This document shows positions 34,343 to 42,430 of a stretch of DNA of 64,000 bases, piece after piece. Source of the DNA: Candidatus Lustribacter telmatis (lineage in GTDB: Bacteria; Vulcanimicrobiota; Vulcanimicrobiia; Vulcanimicrobiales; Vulcanimicrobiaceae). How positions within the stretch are numbered: the first letter of the stretch is position 1; every line of letters begins with the position of its first letter. Made by a program: the position numbers and the translations under genes. The notes beneath the pieces were generated by a model. That model was not told the DNA's origin. It did no database searches and was given only the letters and a program-made list of their open reading frames with translations. The stretch lies in the NCBI GenBank assembly GCA_003164045.1, contig PLRU01000073.1:115170-179169 (forward strand), in the 5' to 3' direction.

Positions 34343-34372
34343 ACCATACCACACCGGTCCACTCGAACGCAA
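34343..34372 (-). promoter_or_regulatory. Promoter of leader 5
   Basis: Minus strand: -35 TTGCGT (34367-34372), 18-nt spacer, -10 TATGGT (34343-34348), 7 nt to the leader ATG. It is divergent from the leader 6 promoter, with 60 bp between the two -35 boxes. Confidence 0.72.
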
Positions 34373-34432
34373 GCCCCCACCCGCACATCGCAGTCGCCGG
34401 AGGCGGCGCGAGCAGCCAATACTTCGGCATGC

Positions 34433-34460
34433 TTGCTTTTTGAAGCAGTAGTGCTACAAT
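34433..34460 (+). promoter_or_regulatory. Promoter of leader 6
   Basis: Plus strand: -35 TTGCTT (34433-34438), 16-nt spacer, -10 TACAAT (34455-34460), 7 nt to the leader ATG. Confidence 0.75.
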
Positions 34461-34467
34461 CCCCGGC

Positions 34468-34542
34468 ATGATCGACGTCGCCGTTGCCGCGCGCTGTTGT
34501 TTCGTCCGACCGGAAATTCGGATGAGGCGCTGCTGCGCGTAA
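34468..34542 (+). CDS. Polycysteine leader peptide 6 (24 aa)
   Basis: This 24-codon ORF has two Cys pairs at codons 10-11 and 22-23 (ARCCFV and RRCCA), stopping at TAA 34540-34542. The second pair lies at the very end of the ORF. It precedes a single transport gene at 34649. The antiterminator partner is not obvious by eye. Confidence 0.87.
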   Translation: MIDVAVAARCCFVRPEIRMRRCCA

Positions 34543-34568
34543 GCCACCGCATTGCGGTCACGACGCAC

Positions 34569-34602
34569 AACCCTCTGCCGAAGCGGCAGAGGGTTTTTTT
34601 CT
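34569..34602 (+). terminator. Attenuator terminator of leader 6
   Basis: AACCCTCTGCCG and CGGCAGAGGGTT form a perfect 12-bp stem with loop AAG, then TTTTTTT. It starts 26 nt after the leader stop and 46 nt before the binding-protein gene. Confidence 0.93.
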
Positions 34603-34648
34603 TGCTGACGCTTCGGTCGTCTCCGCCTCGCGCGGAAGGAACCTTTTC

Positions 34649-35623
34649 ATGCATATCACGACACGTTGGCGAGCGCTGCTGACGCTGGCTCTCGTTCTTG
34701 CCGCCGGCGCGCACGCGACGGCCGCGGATTCCGCCAAAGAAGTGCGGATCGGCTACCAGAAAATCGGCACGCTGCTCGTGCTCAAAGGACGCGGCACACT
34801 GGAGAAGCGCTTCGCGGCGCGCGGTGTGACGGTGAAATGGATCGAATTTCAGTCGGGGCCGCCGTTGCTCGAAGCGCTCAACGCGCGTTCGATCGACATC
34901 GGCTACACCGGCGACACCCCGCCGATTTTCGCTCAGGCCGCGGGCGTGGATTTCGTTTACGTGGCCGCGCTTCCGCAGCCCGGACACAGTAGTGCGATCG
35001 TCGTAACGGACGCCTCGGGTATCAAGACGCTGGCCGATCTGCGCGGCAAGCGAATCGCCGTCACGAAGGGTTCGAGCGCGCAAAACGTGCTCGTCCACGT
35101 CCTCGAAAAAGCCCACATTCCCTATACCGGCGTCACCCCGGTCTACTTGCAGCCGGCCGATGCCGCCGCCGCGCTGAAGGGCGGGAGCGTCGACGCGTGG
35201 TCGATCTGGGATCCGTTCTATGCACTGGCTGTAAAGGATCCCGGCGTTCACAAACTCACCGACGCCTACGGCATCGCTCCCTCGAACGCGTTCTTCCTCG
35301 CGACGCGTTCGTTCGCGACGGGAAACCCCGATCTCGTCACCGCGATCATCGAGGAGGCGACGGACGTCGTCAAGTGGACCGCAACGCATCAGAACGAGGT
35401 TGCCGGCGTGCTCGCCGACGCGTCCGGCGTCGACCTCGGCGCTGAGAAGATCATCGCCGCCCGGGGTAGCTACGCCATCGGCTACCTAACCCCGGACGTG
35501 ATCAAGCAGCAACAAGCCATCGCCGATACGTTTGCGAAACTCGGCTTGCTTCCGCACCCGGTCGTCGTGCAAGCCGCCGTTTGGAACCCGCACGCGAAGG
35601 TTGCGGCCGAGCAACCACGCTAG
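34649..35623 (+). CDS. Aliphatic sulfonate ABC transporter binding protein, second copy
   Basis: The 324-residue protein has a Sec signal (ALLTLALVLAAGAHATA) and the SsuA motifs [38 protein letters not shown] and TGDTPPIFAQAAG. It is a close paralogue of the protein at 31505. GGAAGGA lies before the ATG. It is the only gene behind leader 6, so its dose can be set independently while sharing a permease, perhaps SsuBC at 32523-34081. Confidence 0.92.
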   Translation: MHITTRWRALLTLALVLAAGAHATAADSAKEVRIGYQKIGTLLVLKGRGTLEKRFAARGVTVKWIEFQSGPPLLEALNARSIDIGYTGDTPPIFAQAAGVDFVYVAALPQPGHSSAIVVTDASGIKTLADLRGKRIAVTKGSSAQNVLVHVLEKAHIPYTGVTPVYLQPADAAAALKGGSVDAWSIWDPFYALAVKDPGVHKLTDAYGIAPSNAFFLATRSFATGNPDLVTAIIEEATDVVKWTATHQNEVAGVLADASGVDLGAEKIIAARGSYAIGYLTPDVIKQQQAIADTFAKLGLLPHPVVVQAAVWNPHAKVAAEQPR

Positions 35624-35627
35624 ATCT

Positions 35628-35656
35628 TTCGGCGGCGAGCATCGCTCGCCGCCGAA
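35628..35656. repeat. Inverted repeat between convergent operons (possible bidirectional terminator)
   Basis: TTCGGCGGCGAGC and GCTCGCCGCCGAA form a perfect 13-bp stem with a 3-nt loop between the convergent stops at 35623 and 35667. No T-run follows on either strand, so termination would be stem-driven. Confidence 0.6.
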
Positions 35657-35666
35657 ATGCAACCCG

Positions 35667-36305
35667 TCAGCTCGCGACAGGCTGCTTGGTAATCCGCAGG
35701 TACGGCTTGAGCGTTTTCCAGCCTTGCGGAAAGCGCGTCTTGGCCTCCTCGTCGCTGACGGCGGTCGTGATGATCACGTCTCCGCCGGCTTTCCAATTCA
35801 CGGGCGTCGCGACTTTGAATTTATCGGTCAGCTGTAACGAATCGATCGTCCGCAGCAACTCGACGAAGTTGCGGCCGGTCGACGCGGGATATGTCAGCTC
35901 GAGCCGGATTTTCTTAGCCGGATCGATTACGAACACCGAACGGACCGTAGCGGTCGTGTCGGCGTTCGGATGGATCAGATCGTAGAGCGTCGCGACCGAA
36001 CGATCGGCGTCGGCAATCAAAGGGAAGTTCAGCGCCGTTCCCTGCGTCTCCGCGATGTCCGCGGCCCACGACGTATGCTTCTCGAGCGGGTCGACCGAGA
36101 GGCCGATGATCTTGACGTTCCGCTTCTCGAATTCGGGCTTCAGCCGCGCAGCTTCACCGAGTTCGGTCGTGCACACGGGCGTGAAGTCCGCCGGATGCGA
36201 GAAGAGAACGGCCCAGCTATCGCCGATCCAATCGTGAAACGTAATTGGACCGACGGTCGACTGTTGGGTAAAATTGGGTGCGATATCACCGAGGCGTAGA
36301 GACAT
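35667..36305 (-). CDS. 1-Cys peroxiredoxin (Prx6/AhpC family)
   Basis: The 212-residue protein has the peroxidatic Cys45 in FTPVCTTE and no other cysteine, so it is a 1-Cys type; length and C-terminal domain (KVATPVNWKAGGDVIITTAV) match the Prx6 group. It reduces hydroperoxides in the cytoplasm. The ATG at 36305 follows AAAGGA. It lies 38 nt after the last binding-protein gene and probably ends the leader 7 operon. Sulfur-starvation operons in other bacteria also often carry a peroxiredoxin. Confidence 0.9.
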   Translation of the reverse strand: MSLRLGDIAPNFTQQSTVGPITFHDWIGDSWAVLFSHPADFTPVCTTELGEAARLKPEFEKRNVKIIGLSVDPLEKHTSWAADIAETQGTALNFPLIADADRSVATLYDLIHPNADTTATVRSVFVIDPAKKIRLELTYPASTGRNFVELLRTIDSLQLTDKFKVATPVNWKAGGDVIITTAVSDEEAKTRFPQGWKTLKPYLRITKQPVAS

Positions 36306-36343
36306 ATATGTAGTTCCTTTCGAATCGAGCAAGATTTAGGAAA

Positions 36344-37225
36344 TCAGACAACGCCGATACCAATTTGAAGCGGCGGATTCAGCCGCGCATCGCGAACGTC
36401 GATCTGCCGCGCGAGCAGGCCGTTCTTCAGAAAGAGATCTGCCGTGCGCTGCTGTTCAGCGAGAAAGCCGTCGCTGACGGTCTGCAGGCCCCACGGTCGG
36501 GCGCGAATGAACGGCTCCCAAGCAACGCGATCGCCGCCGAACTCCACGTCGGCGGCCAGCAGCTCCGCCGCCTCGGCCGGATGCGCGGCCGTCCACTCAT
36601 CCGCCTCGTCTAACGCCGCAACGACCCGCTCCAGGACGTCGCGATGTTCATCCGCGAAGCGGCGCGCGGCGAAGAACACGGAGGGGTTGCTGATCAACTC
36701 TTCCGTGCGGGCGAGGAAGCGGATCGACGGATCGTCGATGACGGCGCCGGTCGCCCACGCATCGATTTCGCCGTTGCGTAACGCCGTGTCGGCCGCGGCA
36801 TCGCTGCGGATATCGACCGGCACAATATCGCGCCAGCCGACATCCGCAAGCGCGAGCCCGAAGATCAGCAACTGCTGCAGCCACGAACCGACCGCCAGAC
36901 CGACGCGCTTACCGCGCAAATCGGCAAGGTCCCGAATCGGAGACGTCTGCGCAACGACGATCCCGCCGACGGGGCGTCCGGCCGACGTGGCGACATAGAC
37001 GAGCGGGATCCCGTCAGCTTGGCCGGTAATCGGCGGCGTTGCGCCCGTTCCGCCGAGGTCGATGGTGCCGGCTGCGATGTAGTCCACCGTGCGCGGACCG
37101 ACCTGAAAACGCACGAACTCGACGGACTCAACTTCCGATCCGGCGAGGTGCCGTTCGAGAATCGGCGTCCGGCTGAGGATGCGCAGGGACAAATTGTTGG
37201 GGTGGAGACCGAGACGCAGTTTCAT
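36344..37225 (-). CDS. SsuA-like binding-fold protein without signal peptide (A)
   Basis: The 293-residue protein has the SsuA-type core (FVRFQVGPRTVDYIAAGTID, GGTGATPPITGQADG, DLADLRGKRVGLAVG) but begins directly with MKLRLGLHPNN, without an export signal. A binding protein without a signal should stay in the cytoplasm, so it could be an enzyme (as DszB is), a chaperone-like carrier or a protein exported in complex with another. It lacks the YTRCPVP cysteine motif of the DszB-like proteins. It overlaps the next gene in ATGA. Confidence 0.75.
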   Translation of the reverse strand: MKLRLGLHPNNLSLRILSRTPILERHLAGSEVESVEFVRFQVGPRTVDYIAAGTIDLGGTGATPPITGQADGIPLVYVATSAGRPVGGIVVAQTSPIRDLADLRGKRVGLAVGSWLQQLLIFGLALADVGWRDIVPVDIRSDAAADTALRNGEIDAWATGAVIDDPSIRFLARTEELISNPSVFFAARRFADEHRDVLERVVAALDEADEWTAAHPAEAAELLAADVEFGGDRVAWEPFIRARPWGLQTVSDGFLAEQQRTADLFLKNGLLARQIDVRDARLNPPLQIGIGVV

Positions 37226-38145
37226 GATGTACTCGCGCGCGCGAGCGCAGCTCGACGGCGTTCGTGCATAAACCGCAGATCGACGACATCCTCGAGGTCC
37301 AACGATGACGGTACGGCAGCGAGCTTTGCCTGCAGCTCGATAAGTTCACGTAAGCCGACGAGGTCGAGCTCGCCGTCGAGACACACGGCATCCCGCTCGC
37401 GCGCAACCGCGCGCTGCGCGATTCGCGCAGCGATCTGCAAGTGATCGGCCAAGAACGCCGCGTAGTCGTCCGGATCAGCGTAGGCGGCCTGCGTCGCCGT
37501 CTTCACCGAATCGAGCACCCGTTGCACGAGTTCGGGATCGCGCTCGATCGCATCGAGACCCGCGACCTGCACGCTCCATTGCAGCCGCGGTAAGTAATCC
37601 CGGTCGGCGACGCTGCCCCAATTGCGCAATACGCCCGCATCCTCACCGATCGACACGGACGGTTCGACGAGCAACGCTCCCTCGATCTCGCGCCGCTCGA
37701 TCAGTTCGATCGCTTCGGGATAACGCGGGCCGAGGCCGACAATTTCCACGTCGCGATCGGGATCGAGGCCGTGATGCGTTAGGATCTCGCGCAGAAACCA
37801 ATAGCCGCAGCTCCCGATCGTGAGCGCGCCGAGACGGCGCCCCCGCAGTTCAGACCAGGCCTCGATTTCCTGGTGCAACGTCAGATACATCAGCGCCGGC
37901 CGCTTCTCGCCGCTCGCGACGATACGAAATCGCGCGCCGGCCGCAATCGCCGTTACGCTCGGCGGCGAACCGATGTCGCCGATCCAGAGGTCGCCTCGAT
38001 CGTAGGCCGCTGCGAGCTCCGGACCGCCGAAGATCGTCCGGACCGACAGATCGAGACCGGCGCGTGCGAAGATGCCGCGTGCCACGCCGTAGCGCACCGT
38101 GAATGCCGAGAGGTGCGTCGGCGACCCGTATTCGATCGCCGTCAC
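37222..38145 (-). CDS. SsuA-like binding-fold protein without signal peptide (B)
   Basis: The 307-residue protein starts at GTG 38145, overlapping the previous stop in GTGA. It contains FTVRYGVARGIFARAGLDLS, GGPELAAAYDRGDLWIGDIG and ELRGRRLGALTIGSCGYWF, a divergent NMT1/SsuA fold. No signal peptide precedes the fold. Together with the protein at 36344 it makes two successive cytoplasm-predicted binding folds. Confidence 0.72.
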   Translation of the reverse strand: MTAIEYGSPTHLSAFTVRYGVARGIFARAGLDLSVRTIFGGPELAAAYDRGDLWIGDIGSPPSVTAIAAGARFRIVASGEKRPALMYLTLHQEIEAWSELRGRRLGALTIGSCGYWFLREILTHHGLDPDRDVEIVGLGPRYPEAIELIERREIEGALLVEPSVSIGEDAGVLRNWGSVADRDYLPRLQWSVQVAGLDAIERDPELVQRVLDSVKTATQAAYADPDDYAAFLADHLQIAARIAQRAVARERDAVCLDGELDLVGLRELIELQAKLAAVPSSLDLEDVVDLRFMHERRRAALARASTS

Positions 38146-39146
38146 GCCGGCAGCGCCTTCGCGGCGGCGGCCTTGGCATAGACGGAGGGTGCCAGCAAGT
38201 CCCTCGTCGTTCTCACCAAGTCGACATCGCTCGGCACCGCACCAGACGATTTGAGAATCGGTCCCGCGCCGGCAATCCGTTCGTAGTCCGCGCGCTCGAT
38301 CGCCGGATGATCGATGTCGCCGCGAGCGAGAATTGCTTTCGCGATCGCGGGGTCGAGATCGGAGGCTTTGGCGTAGAGCGCATTCGTCTCGTCCGGATGC
38401 TCGTGGATGTACTTGCGGGCGCGGTCGAATTCGAGCAGGACCAGTTGCGTGAGGTCCGGATTTTCGTTGATGAACTCCTCGCGACCGAAGAGCGCACCGC
38501 CCGTGATCAGGCTTTGATCGCGGTAGAGGAAGCGCGCACGCTTCTCGACGAGCACGATCGAGAGATCCGGGTCGAGACCCGCCCACGCATCGACGCGCCC
38601 GCTTTCGAGTGCGGCGCGGCCGTCGGGATGCTGGAGCGGAACGATCTCAACGTCGTTCTCGCTGATGCCGGCCTTCTGCAGCGCGCGTAAGGTGAAAATG
38701 TACGGCTCCGTGCCGCGCGTCGCCGCGATCTTCTTCCCTTTGAGATCGGCAATCGACTTCAGCGGTGAATTGATCAACGTGAGCAGTCCGGTCGATTCGC
38801 CGCGCAGGTTGAAGTACAAGAGCTTCACCGGCGTCCCGTTCGCACGGCCGAGCAGGCCGGCTGAGGCCGCCGCGCTGCCGAAGTCCGCGCTGCGAGAACG
38901 CAGAAATTCCAGCGTCTTGTTGCTGCCGAGCGAGAGGATCCAATTGACATTGATTCCCCGCGGCTTGAGCGCTTCTTCGAGCCAGCCTTTTTCTTTCACG
39001 ATCAACGTCGTCGGAACGGTATACGCGAACGCAATATTGAGCACGGTCGGAGCCGCGGCGCGGGCTCGGTGAGGCGTCGCGAGCGCGGCGCCCGCCGCCA
39101 AAGCGGAGATCGAGCGCACGAACTGCGCGCGGTGTAGCGAAGACAT
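38142..39146 (-). CDS. Sulfonate-type ABC transporter binding protein
   Basis: The 334-residue protein has an export signal (RSISALAAGAALATPHRARA) and the SsuA fold: IAFAYTVPTTLIVKEKGWL, TLEFLRSRSADFGSAAASAG, SIADLKGKKIAATRGTEPYI. It probably feeds the transporter encoded by 40261 and 41007. It sits between two proteins with the same fold but no signal and a DszB-like enzyme. Confidence 0.88.
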   Translation of the reverse strand: MSSLHRAQFVRSISALAAGAALATPHRARAAAPTVLNIAFAYTVPTTLIVKEKGWLEEALKPRGINVNWILSLGSNKTLEFLRSRSADFGSAAASAGLLGRANGTPVKLLYFNLRGESTGLLTLINSPLKSIADLKGKKIAATRGTEPYIFTLRALQKAGISENDVEIVPLQHPDGRAALESGRVDAWAGLDPDLSIVLVEKRARFLYRDQSLITGGALFGREEFINENPDLTQLVLLEFDRARKYIHEHPDETNALYAKASDLDPAIAKAILARGDIDHPAIERADYERIAGAGPILKSSGAVPSDVDLVRTTRDLLAPSVYAKAAAAKALPA

Positions 39147-39170
39147 GACGAATGATTCCTTTTCGGTTCG

Positions 39171-40250
39171 TTAGGATGTAAGTGAAGGAACTCGGCCGCC
39201 GGCGCGCTCCTCGACGATGCGATGGGCCTGCGCGAGCGGAGATGGATCGATGAAGTCATCGAAGTTCACAGGATGATCGATGAAGCCGTACTCGAGCAGC
39301 AGATCGTGCTGACGCTGGAGCGCGGCAACGCGCTCCTCGGAGAGATCGGGGGTCAGCGTGCTAGTCACGTCGGGCCGGTAGGCAGCAATCACAACGTCTT
39401 CGCCGCTGCCGACTTCCTGGGCGATGATGCGCCGCGCCGCATCCGGCGTCGCGCGAGCCCACGCCGCCGACTCGAGGACGCGCGCTACGACGCGCGCCAC
39501 CCAGCCGGGCTGCTGGCCGAGGAGCGCGCCGTCGACCGTCAGCGCGAGCAGGGTTGCGTTGTTCAGGCGCTGGTACGGATCCGGTGACGCATCGAGATCC
39601 ACGACGACGTGCCCGCCGAGCAACGCAGCAGTCTCGACGCCGACGGAGCCGGGCGCGAAGATCGCATCCACTTCGCCGCGGATCAGCGCGAACGTCTCGG
39701 CGCGCTGCAGCGCGCGCATCGTGCCGAAGCCCCACAGCGAACCGGCGTGCGAAGCACTGCTCTGCGCCTCATCCACGTAGCGGCTCTCGACCGGCAGATC
39801 GACGAACTCGACGTCGTCTTCGGTGAGACCGGCCGTCGCTAGCGCCGAAAGGAAACCGCGAACTCCGCTCGCGCGCCAGAAATCGATCGGATCGTTGACG
39901 CGTCGCGGCAGACCCAAGCGCTTTCCGCGCAAGTCGGCGGCGTTGCGAATGCCGCTCTCCGGCAGCGCGATCACCGCCTGCACTTCGTCGTTCCAGCTCA
40001 AACCGATGAGCCGCACGTCATGCCCGCTCGAGCGCGCCCAGAGCGGCGGAATGTGGCCGCCGTGACGAAACGAGTGCGGCTGCGTGTGCGAAAAATGCGA
40101 TTGCCGCACGGCGGGATCGTTCGAAACACGCAGCGACTGAATGCGCACGCCGTCGGCGGCGAACTCCTCGTCGAGCAAGCCGCGTTGAACCGCAATGCTG
40201 AACGCCGTGGGGACCGGGCAGCGGGTGTACCAGAGCGTATCGATCGGCAT
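39171..40250 (-). CDS. DszB-like sulfinate desulfinase (copy 1)
   Basis: The 359-residue cytoplasmic protein resembles 2'-hydroxybiphenyl-2-sulfinate desulfinase DszB. The catalytic triad of DszB (Cys27, His60, Arg70) is matched by Cys11 in YTRCPVPTA, His52 in SHFSHTQ and Arg62 in FRHGGHIPPL, with the same 10-residue His-Arg spacing. This predicts release of sulfite from a sulfinate. ATG 40250, preceded by GAAAGA, is preferred to TTG 40268. Length fits DszB (365). Confidence 0.82.
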   Translation of the reverse strand: MPIDTLWYTRCPVPTAFSIAVQRGLLDEEFAADGVRIQSLRVSNDPAVRQSHFSHTQPHSFRHGGHIPPLWARSSGHDVRLIGLSWNDEVQAVIALPESGIRNAADLRGKRLGLPRRVNDPIDFWRASGVRGFLSALATAGLTEDDVEFVDLPVESRYVDEAQSSASHAGSLWGFGTMRALQRAETFALIRGEVDAIFAPGSVGVETAALLGGHVVVDLDASPDPYQRLNNATLLALTVDGALLGQQPGWVARVVARVLESAAWARATPDAARRIIAQEVGSGEDVVIAAYRPDVTSTLTPDLSEERVAALQRQHDLLLEYGFIDHPVNFDDFIDPSPLAQAHRIVEERAGGRVPSLTS

Positions 40251-40260
40251 CACATGTCTT

Positions 40261-41010
40261 TCATGCAAGAACGGGGGCGCTGGAAGATGTGCGAACGATC
40301 AGCTCGTCGAGCAGCAGCGCTTTGAGCGCGCCGAATTCGGGCGACGTCCGCGTTCGGGGGCGTGGCAAATCGACGTCGATCGCGCGCGCGATGCGCGCCG
40401 GTGGCCCTTTGAGCACGATGACGCGGTCGCTGAGCACGAGCGCTTCGTCGATATCGTGCGTAATCACGATCGTCGTCGGGACGGTCGTACCGACAATGGC
40501 GAGCAAGTGTTCCTGCATTGCTACGCGCGTGAGCGGATCGAGCGCAGCGAACGGCTCGTCGAGCAGCAGCAGGCGCGGGCCGCCGACGAGCGCGCGCGCG
40601 ATGCCGACGCGCTGCGCCATGCCGCCCGAAAGTTGGCGCGGAAGGGCATCAGCGAAGGCGGTGAGCCCGACCCGCTCGATGGCGGCATCGACCGCCGGGC
40701 CGCGGTCACGCTGCAAGACATCCCAAATGCCGAACTCGACGTTTTTACGCACCGTCAGCCACGGCATCAGGCGCGGCTCTTGGAACACCACACCGATATC
40801 GGAACGCGGCCCCGCCAGGCGATCGCCGTCGATGAAAACGCTCCCCGAGGTGGAAGTCTCCAATCCCGCAAGGAGGCGCAAGAGCGTCGTCTTGCCCGAT
40901 CCGCTCGGGCCGATGATTCCGATGACACGCTCGTCTCCGATGCTCAGGTCGAGCGGACCCAGCGCGCGGAATGCGTCATACGACTTGACGAGCGCAGCAA
41001 GTTCGATCAT
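40261..41010 (-). CDS. SsuB-type ABC transporter ATPase
   Basis: The 249-residue ATPase has Walker A GPSGSGKTT, FQEPRLMPWLTV, signature LSGGMAQR and Walker B LLLDEPFAALD. The ATG at 41010 overlaps the permease stop in ATGA. It belongs to the leader 7 operon and powers uptake of an organosulfur substrate through the permease at 41007. Confidence 0.9.
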   Translation of the reverse strand: MIELAALVKSYDAFRALGPLDLSIGDERVIGIIGPSGSGKTTLLRLLAGLETSTSGSVFIDGDRLAGPRSDIGVVFQEPRLMPWLTVRKNVEFGIWDVLQRDRGPAVDAAIERVGLTAFADALPRQLSGGMAQRVGIARALVGGPRLLLLDEPFAALDPLTRVAMQEHLLAIVGTTVPTTIVITHDIDEALVLSDRVIVLKGPPARIARAIDVDLPRPRTRTSPEFGALKALLLDELIVRTSSSAPVLA

Positions 41011-41861
41011 CGGTTGCCGACGGTATCTTCCCAGCGCAAAGCGCGCCGGGCAATCGCAACCAGAACGAGATCGGTCGCCTTTCCGGCGAGTGCGAAGATC
41101 AGCATGGCGGCGAGGATCAGCGCGGGCTGACCGTTGTTCTCGCCCTCGAGCAGCAGATAGCCGATGCCCTGGCTTGCGCCCATCAACTCCGCGGCGACGA
41201 CGAACATCCAGGCCAGCGCGAAGCCCGTGCGCAGGCCGGTAACGTACGACGGCAGACTCGCCGGTAACAGGACTGCTCGTACGAGCCGTACGCCGTGCAT
41301 GCGATACACGCGACCGACTTCGATCAGCTTGCGGTCCACGCTCGCGATGCCGCTCATCAAGTTGAGATAGACCGGAAAAAAGACGCCCAGCGCAATCAGG
41401 GCAATTTTCGACTGCTCGGCGATACCGAGCCAGAGAATGAAGATCGGCACCCAAGCGATCGCCGGAATACTGCGCAGCGATTGCAGCGTCGGATCGAGTA
41501 TCCGCCGCCACAGTTGCGAGTACCCCGTCAGTGCTCCCATGACCGTCGCCGCGCTCGCACCGAGGATGAAGCCCGACGCGACCCGTTCGAACGAGCGCCA
41601 CAAATGATAGGTCAACTTCCCGCTGAGTGCGAGCCCGCGCAATTCAGCCAGCACCGCCGACGGAGGCGGGAACAGATAGGCGGGAATGAGGTGCAGTCGC
41701 GCGACGAACTCCCACGCGGCGAGCAGCGCGACGGGGACGATGATCGGTAGCGCCCAGGCCGCCCGTGCGCCTGCCGAACCGCGTATCTGCGCACCGGCAT
41801 CGGCCCCAAGAAACGGCTCGGCTTGCGGGACGGTTAGTGCGTTAAGAGTACGCACGCCCAC
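41007..41861 (-). CDS. SsuC-type ABC transporter permease
   Basis: The 284-residue permease has six helices and an EAA loop (VDRKLIEVGRVYRMHGVRLV, then LPASLPSYVTGLRTGFALAW). The start is GTG 41861, with another GTG six bases on; both lie within the end of a small upstream ORF. It makes up the third SsuBC-type channel of the island. Confidence 0.88.
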   Translation of the reverse strand: MGVRTLNALTVPQAEPFLGADAGAQIRGSAGARAAWALPIIVPVALLAAWEFVARLHLIPAYLFPPPSAVLAELRGLALSGKLTYHLWRSFERVASGFILGASAATVMGALTGYSQLWRRILDPTLQSLRSIPAIAWVPIFILWLGIAEQSKIALIALGVFFPVYLNLMSGIASVDRKLIEVGRVYRMHGVRLVRAVLLPASLPSYVTGLRTGFALAWMFVVAAELMGASQGIGYLLLEGENNGQPALILAAMLIFALAGKATDLVLVAIARRALRWEDTVGNR

Positions 41862-41959
41862 CCGACGATCAGTGCGACGGGGATGAGCGTGAGGATGACG
41901 GACGGCTTAGCCGCCGGTCCCGGACCCTGGCGCTCATCGCAGATCGAGAGTTCATGCAT
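41834..41959 (-). CDS. Possible small membrane peptide (41 aa)
   Basis: A 41-codon ORF starts at ATG 41959, 17 nt after the upstream gene's stop, and overlaps the permease start by 28 nt. It has a polar head (MHELSICDERQGPGP) and one transmembrane helix (VILTLIPVALIVGWACVLL). It fills a 115-bp gap in an otherwise tight operon. It might be a real subunit or just the translated lead-in of the permease gene. Confidence 0.4.
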   Translation of the reverse strand: MHELSICDERQGPGPAAKPSVILTLIPVALIVGWACVLLTH

Positions 41960-41976
41960 GATGCGGTTGCGCACGA

Positions 41977-42423
41977 TTACACGGCCGCGAGCATCGGATG
42001 TTGCAGATCCTCACGCACGCGCCGGGCCGCTGCGGGGTCGGCGCAGCCCACATCGAGCGCGTGCGCGAGTGAGGTGAACGCTCCGGGGAGTTCTCCGAGC
42101 ACGAAGAGCGACCGCTTCCGGTTCGCGGTGAACCACGCGCGGCCGAATTCGGGCTCGGTCAACCGCAACGTGAAGCCCGCGCGTTCGCGCAACGCGATGA
42201 GGCCGGCATTCGAACGATCGGTGTTCTTGGTGAGGTAGAGCACGACGTCCGACTGCATCACCGCGCCGACGATTCGCGCGCGGTGCGCGAAATCGTCGGC
42301 AAACTCGATCGCCGGATCGATTGCGTGGGCGCGGATGCGGCAGTACGGTGCGACGGTCCGCAATACCCGGCAGATCGCTTCCGCATCGTCGGTGCGCGTC
42401 GAGTCGGGGATTAGGACCGTCAC
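41977..42423 (-). CDS. Conserved small protein of unknown family, sulfur-cluster paralogue B
   Basis: The 148-residue protein starts at GTG 42423 (TVLIPDSTRTDDAEAI) and is a paralogue of the protein at 15609, sharing VAPYC, SDVVLYL, NAGLIALRERAGFT, EPEFGRAWFTANRKRSL, VLGELPGAF and GCADP. No known motif is recognised. In both places it is next to a binding protein behind a cysteine attenuator, which ties it to sulfur acquisition. A flavin-reductase role is only a hypothesis. Confidence 0.7.
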   Translation of the reverse strand: MTVLIPDSTRTDDAEAICRVLRTVAPYCRIRAHAIDPAIEFADDFAHRARIVGAVMQSDVVLYLTKNTDRSNAGLIALRERAGFTLRLTEPEFGRAWFTANRKRSLFVLGELPGAFTSLAHALDVGCADPAAARRVREDLQHPMLAAV

Positions 42424-42430
42424 CCGCGTT

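Noticed and set aside
34136-34372. A 78-residue ORF on the minus strand across the leader 5 region
   Set aside because: It is out of frame with the polycysteine leader, runs through the terminator and ends within tRNA-Cys.
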